This document shows positions 1 through 7,856 of a DNA stretch of 35,104 nucleotides, piece after piece (position 1 is the stretch's first letter; every line of letters begins with the position of its first letter). The position numbers were made by a program, and so were the translations under genes. The stretch is from a virus. The stretch covers positions 1 to 35,104 of the IMG/VR virus record IMGVR_UViG_3300022833_000249; one strand, 5' to 3'. The notes beneath the pieces were generated by a model. It was given only the letters and a program-made list of their open reading frames with translations. It was not told where the DNA came from and searched no databases.

Positions 1-2
1 TA

Positions 3-878
3 CAAGCAAACCGTAAACACTTTCTACAAAAGTTGGTTGACAACGGTATGACGATGGATATTATTCCAGGCAATCATGATGTTGTATATAAGAATACCAA
101 CGAACTGTGTTCACTCAAAGAGTTGATGGGTCATTACATGAACAACGTCAACATTGTGATGAAGCCCACTGTTATGGACTATGATGGTTTGAAGTTTGGT
201 TTGATTCCATGGATTAATAACGAAAACTATGCCGAGACCATGAAGTTTGTTAAAAACTGTACTGCCGATATGATTGGTGGGCACTTTGAGTTTGAAGGTT
301 TTGAAATGCATAAGGGTGCGATGAACACTCACGGCATGTCTACCAAAGAATTCGGGCGGTTTGAACTAGTGTTGTCCGGACACTTCCATACCAAGTCGCA
401 TAAGGGTAACATACACTATCTTGGTTCGCAGATGGAGTTTAACTGGGGTGATTGTGATGATACTAAGTACTTTCATGTGATCGACACCACTGACCGATCA
501 CTGACTCCAGTTGCTAATCCATTAACCATGTTTACGAAAATCATTTACAATGATGATAAAAACGAGTATAATGATTATAACGTCGATGCACTTGAAAATA
601 AGTTTGTTAAAGTTGTTGTGGTTAAGAAAACCAACTTGTATGCGTTTGATCGCTTTATAGATCGTATTCAACAAGTTAACACACATGAACTAAAGATAGC
701 AGAGACGTTTGAAGAGTTCTTGGGAGATTCTGTTGATGATGCAAAAATATCAGTAGAAGATACCACTGAACTATTAGATACCTATGTCCAAGCAGTTGAA
801 ACAGATCTAGATAAAGATCGACTGAAAACTATAATGAGAACCCTATATGTTGAAGCGCAAAACGTTTCAATTGTTTAA
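3..878 (+). CDS. 47: gp47-like recombination nuclease subunit (SbcD/Mre11 type), 5' truncated by window
   Basis: This is the phosphoesterase subunit of the T4 gp46/gp47 complex, which resects DNA ends for recombination-dependent replication. The frame is open from base 3, so the gene begins upstream of the window; the TTG at 33 is an internal codon. The metallophosphoesterase motif GNHD lies at 69-80 and a GHFH motif (metal-binding HxH) at about 376-387. About 291 residues are visible, against roughly 340 in T4 gp47, so only the first metal-binding motif is likely missing. It lies 9 nt upstream of gp46, as expected for a cotranscribed SbcD-SbcC type pair. The family call is secure; the true start cannot be seen. 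Confidence 0.93.
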   Translation, partial: QANRKHFLQKLVDNGMTMDIIPGNHDVVYKNTNELCSLKELMGHYMNNVNIVMKPTVMDYDGLKFGLIPWINNENYAETMKFVKNCTADMIGGHFEFEGFEMHKGAMNTHGMSTKEFGRFELVLSGHFHTKSHKGNIHYLGSQMEFNWGDCDDTKYFHVIDTTDRSLTPVANPLTMFTKIIYNDDKNEYNDYNVDALENKFVKVVVVKKTNLYAFDRFIDRIQQVNTHELKIAETFEEFLGDSVDDAKISVEDTTELLDTYVQAVETDLDKDRLKTIMRTLYVEAQNVSIV

Positions 879-887
879 TAATAATAT

Positions 888-2609
888 ATGCTGAAGTTTA
901 AAACTGTTCGATGGAAGAATTTCTTATCAACTGGTGATGTTTTCACCGAAGTTGCACTAGATCGATCACCGTCTACTCTTATTGTTGGCCAGAACGGTGC
1001 TGGTAAGTCAACCATGTTGGATGCGCTGTCATTCAGTTTGTTTGGTAAACCTCACCGAAATATCACAAAACCTCAACTCACCAACTCTATCAATGGCAAG
1101 GGTACACTTGTTGAGGTAGAGTTCGACACTGCTGGAGTTCAGTTCAAAGTTGTGCGTGGTATCAAACCTAATAAGTTTGAGATCTATCAAAACGGTGTTA
1201 TGATTAACCAAGACAGTAACTCTAGGGACTACCAAAAGTTCCTAGAGCAAAATGTGCTTAAACTAAACCACAAATCTTTCCATCAGATTGTTGTGCTCGG
1301 TTCTAGTTCTTTTATACCGTTCATGCAGTTGACAACAAATAACCGTAGAGAGGTCATCGAAGACTTGTTGGATATTCAAGTGTTTACTAAGATGAATGTT
1401 CTGTTAAAAGAACGCGCATCAAATTTAAAAGAAGACTTGGTACAAGTTAACCATGCACTAGAACTAACTAAGGAAAAGTACGATCTACAGAAACGCCATA
1501 TCAAAAGCATTGAGAATATTAATCAAGAGCAGATTGATATCAAGACTAAAACAATTTTTGCTAAACAAGATCAGGTTTCTGCACTCAATGAAATGAACAG
1601 TAGTCTGAGCGAATTTGTTGCAGATAACTTAGAGTCTGTGACTACTGGACTCGAAAAGTTCAATGGTAAGAAAACAAAGCTAAACAACTACAACTTTCAA
1701 ATCAAGAGTAACATTAAGAAAGTAGTTGAAGATGCTAAGTTCTATACTGAAAACGATGTTTGTCCAACATGCACACAACCGATCGGTGATGATATCAAGG
1801 CAACTAAACTCGCAGATGCTAAGGCACGCGCCGCCGAGTTGAAAGATGGTCAAACTAAGTTGCAAGAGTCTATGCAAGAACTGGAAGAAAAACTATCTGC
1901 CGTTGTAGAACTGCAAAATGCAATTGCAGATAATCAGAATTCTATCAATGTGAACAATGCTTCTATTAATGTATTGCAAAAAGATATTAAGGCAACAGTT
2001 GCGGAAATAGATTCATTAAGCGATGCATCTGCTGATTTATCTACTGCAAAGGTTGATCTAGAAGAATTAGTTAATGAGAAAGAAGAACTAACTGAAAAGA
2101 AGTTACTTCTTAGTGATCAGAAAACTTATCATGATGTTATTTCTGAAATGTTAAAGGACTCTGGAATTAAGACCAAAGTAATTAAACAATACTTGCCAGT
2201 AATGAATAAACTAATTAATCATTATCTACAAGTATTAGACTTCTTTGTATCATTTAATTTAGATGAATCATTTGAGGAAACTATTCGTTCGCGTCACCGT
2301 GATGATTTTACATACAGTTCATTCTCTGAAGGCGAGAAGCAGAGAATCGATTTGGCATTGCTATTTACTTGGCGGCAAATTGCAAAGATGAAGAATAGTG
2401 CATCTACTAACTTATTAGTATTAGATGAAACATTCGATTCTTCATTAGATAATGATGGTGTAGATAACTTAATGAAGATATTGAACACATTAGACGAAGG
2501 AACTAATGTGTTTATTATATCACATAAGGGTGAGATTCTAGAAGGTAAGTTCCGTTCTAAAATTGAATTCGTAAAGCAAAATAACTTTAGTGTAATGAAA
2601 TTAACATGA
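888..2609 (+). CDS. 46: gp46-like recombination ATPase subunit (SbcC/Rad50 type)
   Basis: This is the ABC/SMC-type ATPase partner of gp47. The 573-residue protein has an N-terminal Walker A motif GQNGAGKST (residues 34-42, Lys40), a central coiled-coil region with a zinc hook CPTC (Cys292 and Cys295), a C-terminal signature SFSEGEKQR, and Walker B LLVLDETFDSS. The length is close to T4 gp46 (about 560). The ATG at 888 follows the gp47 stop by 9 nt. The complex processes DNA ends so that UvsX, also encoded here, can start recombination-dependent replication. All key motifs are intact and nothing unusual was seen. Confidence 0.95.
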   Translation: MLKFKTVRWKNFLSTGDVFTEVALDRSPSTLIVGQNGAGKSTMLDALSFSLFGKPHRNITKPQLTNSINGKGTLVEVEFDTAGVQFKVVRGIKPNKFEIYQNGVMINQDSNSRDYQKFLEQNVLKLNHKSFHQIVVLGSSSFIPFMQLTTNNRREVIEDLLDIQVFTKMNVLLKERASNLKEDLVQVNHALELTKEKYDLQKRHIKSIENINQEQIDIKTKTIFAKQDQVSALNEMNSSLSEFVADNLESVTTGLEKFNGKKTKLNNYNFQIKSNIKKVVEDAKFYTENDVCPTCTQPIGDDIKATKLADAKARAAELKDGQTKLQESMQELEEKLSAVVELQNAIADNQNSINVNNASINVLQKDIKATVAEIDSLSDASADLSTAKVDLEELVNEKEELTEKKLLLSDQKTYHDVISEMLKDSGIKTKVIKQYLPVMNKLINHYLQVLDFFVSFNLDESFEETIRSRHRDDFTYSSFSEGEKQRIDLALLFTWRQIAKMKNSASTNLLVLDETFDSSLDNDGVDNLMKILNTLDEGTNVFIISHKGEILEGKFRSKIEFVKQNNFSVMKLT

Positions 2610-2740
2610 CCGAAGAAAGAATTAAAGAACTACTAACCCAAATGACTGAGTACTTTGGTGGTAGTTTACCTGATCCAGTTGCACATCCAAGAGTATTTGC
2701 GTACTATGTAACACTTTTTAGGTACTTTAAAAAAGTGTAG
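2606..2740 (+). CDS. small conserved-type protein, 44 aa, unknown function
   Basis: A 44-codon ORF starts at the ATG that overlaps the gp46 stop in an ATGA junction, so translation is probably coupled. The peptide starts MTEERIKELL and is mostly helical and charged, with an aromatic C-terminal half (FAYYVTLFRYFKK). Similar tiny ORFs follow gp46 in environmental T4-like phages, as far as I recall. The end of the gene overlaps an A/T-rich hairpin that looks like a terminator. There is no motif from which to infer a function. The coupled start and the exact fit between gp46 and the hairpin are the main support. Confidence 0.6.
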   Translation: MTEERIKELLTQMTEYFGGSLPDPVAHPRVFAYYVTLFRYFKKV

Positions 2741-2747
2741 TATTTTT
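2711..2747 (+). terminator. A/T-rich hairpin, probable terminator after the gp47-gp46 operon
   Basis: ACACTTTTT (2711-2719) pairs with AAAAAGTGT (2730-2738) around a 10-nt loop and is followed by AGTATTTTT. The stem overlaps the last codons of the 44-aa ORF. It separates the recombination operon from the promoter of the VWA gene. The stem is mostly A-T, so efficiency is uncertain. Confidence 0.5.
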
Positions 2748-2779
2748 GCAACATCGCTGTTTTTGAGAGATTTATGGTG

Positions 2780-2785
2780 TATAAT
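2780..2785 (+). promoter_or_regulatory. sigma70-like -10 box upstream of the VWA/CobT-like gene
   Basis: TATAAT at 2780-2785 lies in the gap after the hairpin at 2711-2747. No good -35 box is found 17 nt upstream (CTGTTT), so this is the weakest promoter of the set. A start near 2792 would exclude the upstream ATG at 2774 from the mRNA, which supports the ATG at 2807 or 2810 as the gene start. Confidence 0.5.
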
Positions 2786-2806
2786 ACAGCTTGTAACGAA
2801 AGAAAA

Positions 2807-4924
2807 ATGATGTCCCAACACACTAATCTCACAATCAAGTCAACAACAGCACGCTTGCTCGCGACAGAAAACATTCAAGTAACTCAGACCAATAGCAAGA
2901 CTGCATGGTTTGATGTCGAAAAGCGGGTTCTTAACTTACCTCTCTGGGATGTTGAACCTTATGTGTACGACATGCTAGTTGGTCACGAAGTTGGTCATGC
3001 ATTGTATACTCCGGCTCAAGGTTGGCACGATGCACAGATTGACCTTGGAATCCCACGGTCTTACATCAACGTCGTAGAAGATGCTCGCATTGAAAAGTTG
3101 ATAAAATCCAAATACCCCGGATTGGTATATACATTTACTCGTGCATACTCATGGATGCACGATGAAGACTTTTTCAAAATACAGAATCGTGATCTACATA
3201 CAATGAAGTTGATCGATCGTATCAACTTACATTTTAAATTAGGCGGTTCTATGAAAGTTCCGTTCTCTGACATTGAATTCCCATTCATTGATAAGGTTGC
3301 ACAATGTGACACCTTCGAAGATGTAGTGCGAGTATCTACAGAAATACTTAATTTCTGGAAAGATAATAAGGAAGAAATTCAAGATCAACTGGAAGGTATG
3401 GGTTCTTCATCCGCCGCTGATGATGAATATGACGACTTTGATGATGATTATGACTTTGAAGAATCTGACGGTTCTGGTGACGAGAGTGAAGATTCTTCAA
3501 CTGATGTAGACCCATCCCCTGATGAAGCAGCAGCATATGATGATAATCGTGCTACTGCTAGTTCTGGAGGTAATACTACCCCTCCTGAAGATTCTCCTGA
3601 TGATATTTCTGATACTGATGAGGCACAACGCAGTTCTGAACATCGCATGTTGAATTCAGAATCTGGTGATATTATCAAGTTGTTCCCAGAATCTATGCTT
3701 AATGATATGGTAGTGTCATATAAAGAATATTATGCGTCCGAGCGTAAAGTGTTTCTTTACCGTAGTCGTTTTATGGGATATGACCGATATACTATGGATG
3801 ATCATGACATTTCTTATCCCATATTTTGCGACAATATATTTAAGATTTTCATGACAGAAACTAATAGAGCAGTTTCATATATGGCAAAGGAATTTGAACA
3901 GAAGAAGGCTGCGTTTCAGTACTCACGTGCTAAGACATCAACTTCGGGCACATTGAATACATCTGCCCTTTACAAATACAAATTCAGTGAGGATATATTT
4001 AAACGCATTACTACTCTTGCTGACGCAAAGTCTCATGGCATGATGATATCTATTGATATGTCGGGGTCTATGTCTGATGTTATGATAGATACAGTCAAAC
4101 AGGCATTAAACCTAGCATTGTTTTGTCGCCGTGTTAACATTCCATTCGAGATGTATGGATACACAGATGGTCGTGAATATAATCCTGCAGAACAGGACGC
4201 CAAATTATTAGACGGCACTATTAACCCTTACGATACTAGGTTAACACAGTTCTTCTCACATAAAATGAATAAACGAGAGTTTGATACCGCTGTAAAACAA
4301 ATATTCATGATGGCATGTGGTATACAGAACACCCATGATAGGTTGGGTTCTACTCCAACTAATGAAGCGTTAATCGCTATTTCATATCTGCTGAAGCGGT
4401 TTCGCAAGGCGACCGGAGTACAGAAGATGATGAACATTGTTTTGTCCGACGGAGAACCAAACCGAACATCTGCTATAGGGTTTTCATACTATAGGTCTTC
4501 TCGCGGTACTCTTTTACAAGTATCTCCAACCAAGTTCGTAAAGCTCAATAATGTTCAGAATGATCTTTCTGTGAAATTGCTAGAGTATATTAAGAAGGAA
4601 TGCGATGTAACTAATTTCGGTTACTTTTTGGGTGATAGTCATAGTATGAAAATGACTATTATTCGATTGAGCGAGGGTTCTTACGATGAAACCGCTCGTA
4701 TTAAATCCGAGATCCGTAAACATGGTTCTATCACTATGGACAACGCTCTAGGATACGACCGCTATGTGGTTATTCGCAATAAGTCCTTTTGTATTGAAGA
4801 TGGTGCGTTCGAGGTCGCTGAGGACGCTAATAAGTCTACTATTGCCCGAGAATTCTCTAAGTTTACTAAGGGTAAACGCACAAGCCGAGTTCTGCTGGAC
4901 AAATTCGTACAGTGTGTGGTGTAA
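2807..4924 (+). CDS. CobT-like protein with HExxH motif and C-terminal VWA domain
   Basis: The protein has about 705 residues. An HExxH zinc-peptidase-like motif (HEVGH, residues 60-64) lies in the N-terminal domain, a strongly acidic Asp/Glu/Ser linker spans about residues 204-280, and a von Willebrand A domain contains the MIDAS motif DMSGS (Asp417, Ser419, Ser421) and a downstream LSDGEPN. This layout matches phage proteins annotated as CobT-like or peptidase. The next gene encodes a MoxR/CobS-like AAA+ ATPase, so the two probably form an AAA+/VWA remodelling machine. No CobN partner is present, so cobalt chelation is unlikely here. I chose the ATG at 2807 because the ATG at 2774 lies upstream of the -10 box. 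The substrate is unknown. Confidence 0.8.
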   Translation: MMSQHTNLTIKSTTARLLATENIQVTQTNSKTAWFDVEKRVLNLPLWDVEPYVYDMLVGHEVGHALYTPAQGWHDAQIDLGIPRSYINVVEDARIEKLIKSKYPGLVYTFTRAYSWMHDEDFFKIQNRDLHTMKLIDRINLHFKLGGSMKVPFSDIEFPFIDKVAQCDTFEDVVRVSTEILNFWKDNKEEIQDQLEGMGSSSAADDEYDDFDDDYDFEESDGSGDESEDSSTDVDPSPDEAAAYDDNRATASSGGNTTPPEDSPDDISDTDEAQRSSEHRMLNSESGDIIKLFPESMLNDMVVSYKEYYASERKVFLYRSRFMGYDRYTMDDHDISYPIFCDNIFKIFMTETNRAVSYMAKEFEQKKAAFQYSRAKTSTSGTLNTSALYKYKFSEDIFKRITTLADAKSHGMMISIDMSGSMSDVMIDTVKQALNLALFCRRVNIPFEMYGYTDGREYNPAEQDAKLLDGTINPYDTRLTQFFSHKMNKREFDTAVKQIFMMACGIQNTHDRLGSTPTNEALIAISYLLKRFRKATGVQKMMNIVLSDGEPNRTSAIGFSYYRSSRGTLLQVSPTKFVKLNNVQNDLSVKLLEYIKKECDVTNFGYFLGDSHSMKMTIIRLSEGSYDETARIKSEIRKHGSITMDNALGYDRYVVIRNKSFCIEDGAFEVAEDANKSTIAREFSKFTKGKRTSRVLLDKFVQCVV

Positions 4925-4932
4925 AAACAACA

Positions 4933-4955
4933 AAACCCTACTACAAATAGGGTTT
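4933..4955 (+). terminator. hairpin between the VWA gene and the AAA+ promoter
   Basis: AAACCCTA (4933-4940) pairs perfectly with TAGGGTTT (4948-4955) around a 7-nt loop, just after the stop at 4924. There is no long T tract beyond the stem on the + strand, so termination strength is uncertain. The -35 box of the next promoter starts 4 nt downstream. Confidence 0.5.
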
Positions 4956-4959
4956 ACAC

Positions 4960-4988
4960 TTGCGTTTAACTTGAAATGATGTTATACT
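4960..4988 (+). promoter_or_regulatory. promoter for the CobS-like AAA+ gene
   Basis: The -35 box TTGCGT (4960-4965), a 17-nt spacer and TATACT (4983-4988) with the extended -10 TGT match the other promoters of this window. The start codon lies at 5037, after a GGAG ribosome binding site. Confidence 0.75.
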
Positions 4989-5036
4989 AACAGCAGTGAG
5001 TGGGAAAATGTTCTCATACTATATTATGGAGTTTTT

Positions 5037-6182
5037 ATGAATCTCGTCGCATCTGAAGTGCTTGCAGAAACCAAAGCACGGTTCCCTAATCAAGAGGTGT
5101 TCTCCCGTAGTGAAATACATTTCACCGGCCGTGATATGGGATATTCCGCTTATAAGTTCAAAGAACTGTTCAGTGATACATATAAAGTCAGCCATGGCAA
5201 ATATTCATTTGAGTTAAATGAATTTAAAGATGCATCTTCGGTTAAAGTTATGGAGATCCCCGAAAAACAACTACCCAAGAAAGATATGACAACTCAAAAG
5301 TCAATTGATGACGGTGATGTATATGTTCCCGCCAAAGACGCATGTTACATTCCATGGGGGAACTTTACAGATGTAACTGAGATTATTAAATCACAGCAAT
5401 TCTATCCTACTTTCATTACTGGACTTTCTGGCAATGGCAAGACTATGATGGTTGAACAGGCGTGTGCTAAACTGAAACGTGAATATGTTCGTGTACAGAT
5501 CACTCCAGAAACTGATGAGGATGACCTGATCGGTGGTTTCCGACTGATTAATGGTGAAACCGTATTCTCTTACGGTCCGGTCGTTAAGGCGATGAAGCAT
5601 GGTGCTATCCTATTGATTGACGAGATCGACCGTGGTTCTAATAAACTGATGTGCCTACAGTCTGTCCTTGAAGGTAAGTCTTTGCTCCTGAAGAAAACTG
5701 GCGAAGTGGTTAAACCTGCTGCTGGTTTCAACATTATCGCAACTGCGAACACCAAGGGCAAGGGTTCTGATGATGGTCGTTACACTGCTGCTACTATCCT
5801 GGACGATGCTTTCCTAGAACGGTTTGTTGACACCATTGAACAGTCATACCCTAGTGCTAAGATTGAGAAAAAGATCGTCATGAAGCACATGGAAAAGTTC
5901 AATAAGATAGATGAAGAATTCTCAGATAACCTTATCACTTGGGCTGAGATTATCCGTAAGACATTCACCGAGGGCGGTGTCGATGAAGTAGTAACTACTC
6001 GTCGTCTGTGCCACATTGTGCAGATCTACTCCATCTTCAACGATAAGATGAAGGCGATCACACGAGGTATCGCTCGCTTTGATGAAGATACTAAGGCGGC
6101 TTTCGCTGACTTGTACACCAAAGTAGATGCCAAGGCAATTGTCTTTCAACCAGTAACTGAGGAAGATTCTGAAAATAATTAA
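5037..6182 (+). CDS. MoxR/CobS-like AAA+ ATPase
   Basis: This 381-residue AAA+ ATPase has Walker A GLSGNGKT (about residues 130-137), Walker B ILLIDEIDRG, and a conserved ATAN sensor-1 region. The N-terminal 100 residues are variable and probably bind a partner. In environmental T4-like phages this family is usually annotated cobS (cobaltochelatase subunit), but a general MoxR chaperone role is equally compatible. The preceding gene encodes the expected VWA partner, under a separate but similar promoter. The cobalamin label should be treated cautiously because no other cobalamin gene is present. Confidence 0.85.
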   Translation: MNLVASEVLAETKARFPNQEVFSRSEIHFTGRDMGYSAYKFKELFSDTYKVSHGKYSFELNEFKDASSVKVMEIPEKQLPKKDMTTQKSIDDGDVYVPAKDACYIPWGNFTDVTEIIKSQQFYPTFITGLSGNGKTMMVEQACAKLKREYVRVQITPETDEDDLIGGFRLINGETVFSYGPVVKAMKHGAILLIDEIDRGSNKLMCLQSVLEGKSLLLKKTGEVVKPAAGFNIIATANTKGKGSDDGRYTAATILDDAFLERFVDTIEQSYPSAKIEKKIVMKHMEKFNKIDEEFSDNLITWAEIIRKTFTEGGVDEVVTTRRLCHIVQIYSIFNDKMKAITRGIARFDEDTKAAFADLYTKVDAKAIVFQPVTEEDSENN

Positions 6183-6190
6183 GAAAACAC

Positions 6191-6219
6191 TTGCAAAACC
6201 AACTACTCTATGGTATAAT
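6191..6219 (+). promoter_or_regulatory. promoter for the gp45 clamp operon
   Basis: The -35 box TTGCAA (6191-6196), a 17-nt spacer and TATAAT (6214-6219) with TGG extension are clear. An inverted repeat TATGGT (6209-6214) / ACCATA (6221-6226) surrounds the -10 box and could be an operator or a hairpin. Confidence 0.8.
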
Positions 6220-6256
6220 AACCATATCAACTATCTAATGGAGATTACATTAAATC

Positions 6257-6940
6257 ATGAAACTATCTGACAATACCCTAAACATTCTTAAGAACTTCTC
6301 TACCATCAATCCTAATTTGGTGTTTAAAGAAGGTAATCAACTTAAGACTATCTCAGTCGCCAAGAACATTCTCGCCACTGCAACCATTGATGAAACCATT
6401 CCTAGTGAATTTGGTATTTACGATTTACCTGAGTTCTTGAGTGTTATCGGTTTGATCGAAGACGCAGAACTAGTTATTGGTGATACTAGTGCCAAGATCC
6501 GCGGAGACGGTGATTCACTAAACTACTTCTTCAGTGATGTGAGTAACCTTACTACACCACAAAAAGATATCACAATGCCAAAGTGCGAAATCGAGTTTGA
6601 CTTGACCGAGGTTAGTTTGGGTAAACTGCGTCGTGCTGCATCTACTATGGGTGTGTCTGAGGTGTTGGTTGTTGGTGAAGAGAATGGTGTTGGTATTTCT
6701 ATTCAAGTAGTTGATACCAAGAATCCAACTTCAAACTCTTATCAACTCGACTTGCCAACAGAAACCGTTGTGCGACCTTCAAACGAATTTAAAATGGTAT
6801 TCAACATTGGTAACTTTAAGTTCGCCTCTGGCGACTACCGTGGTAAACTAAGTTCTAAACTGATCTCAAACTTCTCGAATACCAATGGTAAACTTGAATA
6901 TTGGGTCGCGCTAGAAAAATCATCTACTTTTAATCAATAA
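6257..6940 (+). CDS. 45: gp45-like DNA polymerase sliding clamp
   Basis: This is the trimeric sliding clamp that tethers gp43 polymerase and, in T4, also activates late transcription. The 227-residue length matches T4 gp45 (228), and the N-terminal pattern (MKLSDNTLNILKNFS, then IYDLPEFLSVI) is typical of the family. The gene lies just upstream of small DNA-binding proteins and the clamp loader genes, the usual T4 context. The nearest GGAG is about 13 nt from the ATG, longer than usual, but no closer alternative start fits the family. Several modification proteins in this window end in possible binding peptides for this clamp. Confidence 0.93.
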   Translation: MKLSDNTLNILKNFSTINPNLVFKEGNQLKTISVAKNILATATIDETIPSEFGIYDLPEFLSVIGLIEDAELVIGDTSAKIRGDGDSLNYFFSDVSNLTTPQKDITMPKCEIEFDLTEVSLGKLRRAASTMGVSEVLVVGEENGVGISIQVVDTKNPTSNSYQLDLPTETVVRPSNEFKMVFNIGNFKFASGDYRGKLSSKLISNFSNTNGKLEYWVALEKSSTFNQ

Positions 6941-6953
6941 GGAATCATATAAC

Positions 6954-7190
6954 ATGACTACAGACCAAACTACCCCAGCCCCAGAAACAACTGCACCAGA
7001 GACTGAATCTGTTGGTGTTTCACTAAACGACATTGCTCTTGCAGTACGCATTGTAGACCTCGCCAGTGAGCGCGGCGCATTTAAGGGACCAGAGTTGAGT
7101 GCTATCGGTACATGCCGCGATCGCCTGGCTGCATTTGTAAAAGCAAATGCCGCCGCGCCTGCTGAGCCCCAAGAACCTGTCTCTGAGTAA
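6954..7190 (+). CDS. small conserved hypothetical protein, 78 aa
   Basis: The protein has low-complexity Pro/Thr/Glu ends around a central helix-rich core (about residues 23-65; LNDIALAVRIVDLASERGAF). From memory, a similar core occurs in proteins found next to gp45 in many marine T4-like phages, with no known role. The gene sits 13 nt after gp45 and precedes the DsbA-like gene in the same direction, so it probably belongs to the clamp transcript. No catalytic motif is visible. A structural or regulatory role at the replisome is possible but not shown. Confidence 0.75.
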   Translation: MTTDQTTPAPETTAPETESVGVSLNDIALAVRIVDLASERGAFKGPELSAIGTCRDRLAAFVKANAAAPAEPQEPVSE

Positions 7191-7209
7191 TACATAGGAA
7201 AATTATATA

Positions 7210-7485
7210 ATGTCCGTAGTGAATACCAATGTCGCGAAGATCCCAACGGATCCCGCTGAGCGCAAAAAAGTTATGGGAGCACTGATGGAAATCAGTGCAT
7301 CTATGACGAGGATGGAAGCAGAACGCGATCTGATTAAATCTATCCTCGAACGTATGGAAGACGAGTTTGAAATTCCTAAGAAACCTGGACGCAAGTTGGC
7401 GAAGATCTACCACAAGCAGAACTTCTCCGAGGTCAAGGAAGAACAGGAAGAACTTGAAACTCTGTACGAAACCATCGTGGGATAA
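7210..7485 (+). CDS. dsbA: DsbA-like double-stranded DNA-binding protein
   Basis: The 91-residue acidic/basic protein ends with a stretch (KIYHKQNFSEV, then ELETLYETIVG) that resembles the C-terminus of T4 DsbA (about 89 aa; LYHKDN, then VELYDTVF, from memory). T4 DsbA binds double-stranded DNA near late promoters. The N-terminal half is predicted helical. In T4 dsbA lies near gene 33; here it lies between gp45 and gp44. The call rests on remembered family sequence, length and the conserved YHK and LY-T patterns, so it is moderate. Confidence 0.6.
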   Translation: MSVVNTNVAKIPTDPAERKKVMGALMEISASMTRMEAERDLIKSILERMEDEFEIPKKPGRKLAKIYHKQNFSEVKEEQEELETLYETIVG

Positions 7486-7522
7486 TCCACAAATTTATCA
7501 TTCTATATAAGGAAACCCTGAA

Positions 7523-7780
7523 ATGACTAAAACATCTAACCTACACACTGCACTGAAATCAGGTGCTAACATGACTGCAAAGCAAATCTCTGCCCAGTTC
7601 AAGATCAAGAACGCCCGCGAGGCAGTTCGCTCACTGCGCGAGTCTGGCGTATGTATCTATGGTAACCCCGCTGTGATGAGCGACGGTACTAAGACAACCA
7701 AGTACCGAATTGGTACTCCTACTAAGGCAATGGTTGCCGCTGCTTACGCCTCTGTTGGTGGTGAATTGTTTACTGGCTAA
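7523..7780 (+). CDS. small winged-helix-like DNA-binding protein, 85 aa
   Basis: Residues about 14-50 (MTAKQISAQFKIKNAREAVR, then LRESGVCIYG) look like a helix-turn-helix followed by a wing, and the next TKYRIG strand fits a winged helix. Comparable small proteins are common in T4-like environmental phages near gp44. The gene has an AAGGAAA ribosome binding site. It ends just before a hairpin-promoter element, making it the last gene of the gp45 transcript. It may be a transcription regulator, but its target is not evident from sequence. Confidence 0.65.
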   Translation: MTKTSNLHTALKSGANMTAKQISAQFKIKNAREAVRSLRESGVCIYGNPAVMSDGTKTTKYRIGTPTKAMVAAAYASVGGELFTG

Positions 7781-7791
7781 TTAAATAGTAG

Positions 7792-7820
7792 TTTACTTTT
7801 GAATGGGAACATGTTATAAT
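7792..7820 (+). promoter_or_regulatory. promoter for the clamp loader operon
   Basis: TTTACT (7792-7797), 17 nt, then TATAAT (7815-7820) with TGT extension. The -10 box lies in the loop of the hairpin at 7805-7833, so one DNA segment carries both signals. Confidence 0.8.
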
Positions 7821-7838
7821 GATACATGTTCCCTTTTT
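7805..7838 (+). terminator. perfect 9-bp hairpin plus T tract, with a promoter -10 in its loop
   Basis: GGGAACATG (7805-7813) pairs with CATGTTCCC (7825-7833), followed by TTTTT. The 11-nt loop contains most of the TATAAT box. It would terminate transcripts from gp45, while transcripts starting at the embedded promoter (near 7827) lack the left arm. Confidence 0.75.
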
Positions 7839-7856
7839 ATATTATGGAGATAGATT

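Noticed and set aside
2774-2806. Upstream ATG at 2774 as the start of the VWA/CobT-like gene
   Set aside because: The TATAAT at 2780-2785 lies inside this stretch, so a transcript from it would not contain that ATG; 2807 or 2810 fits better.
3061-3678. Minus-strand ORFs opposite the VWA/CobT-like gene
   Set aside because: They are mirror frames of an acidic, repetitive coding stretch, have no ribosome sites and show no family resemblance.
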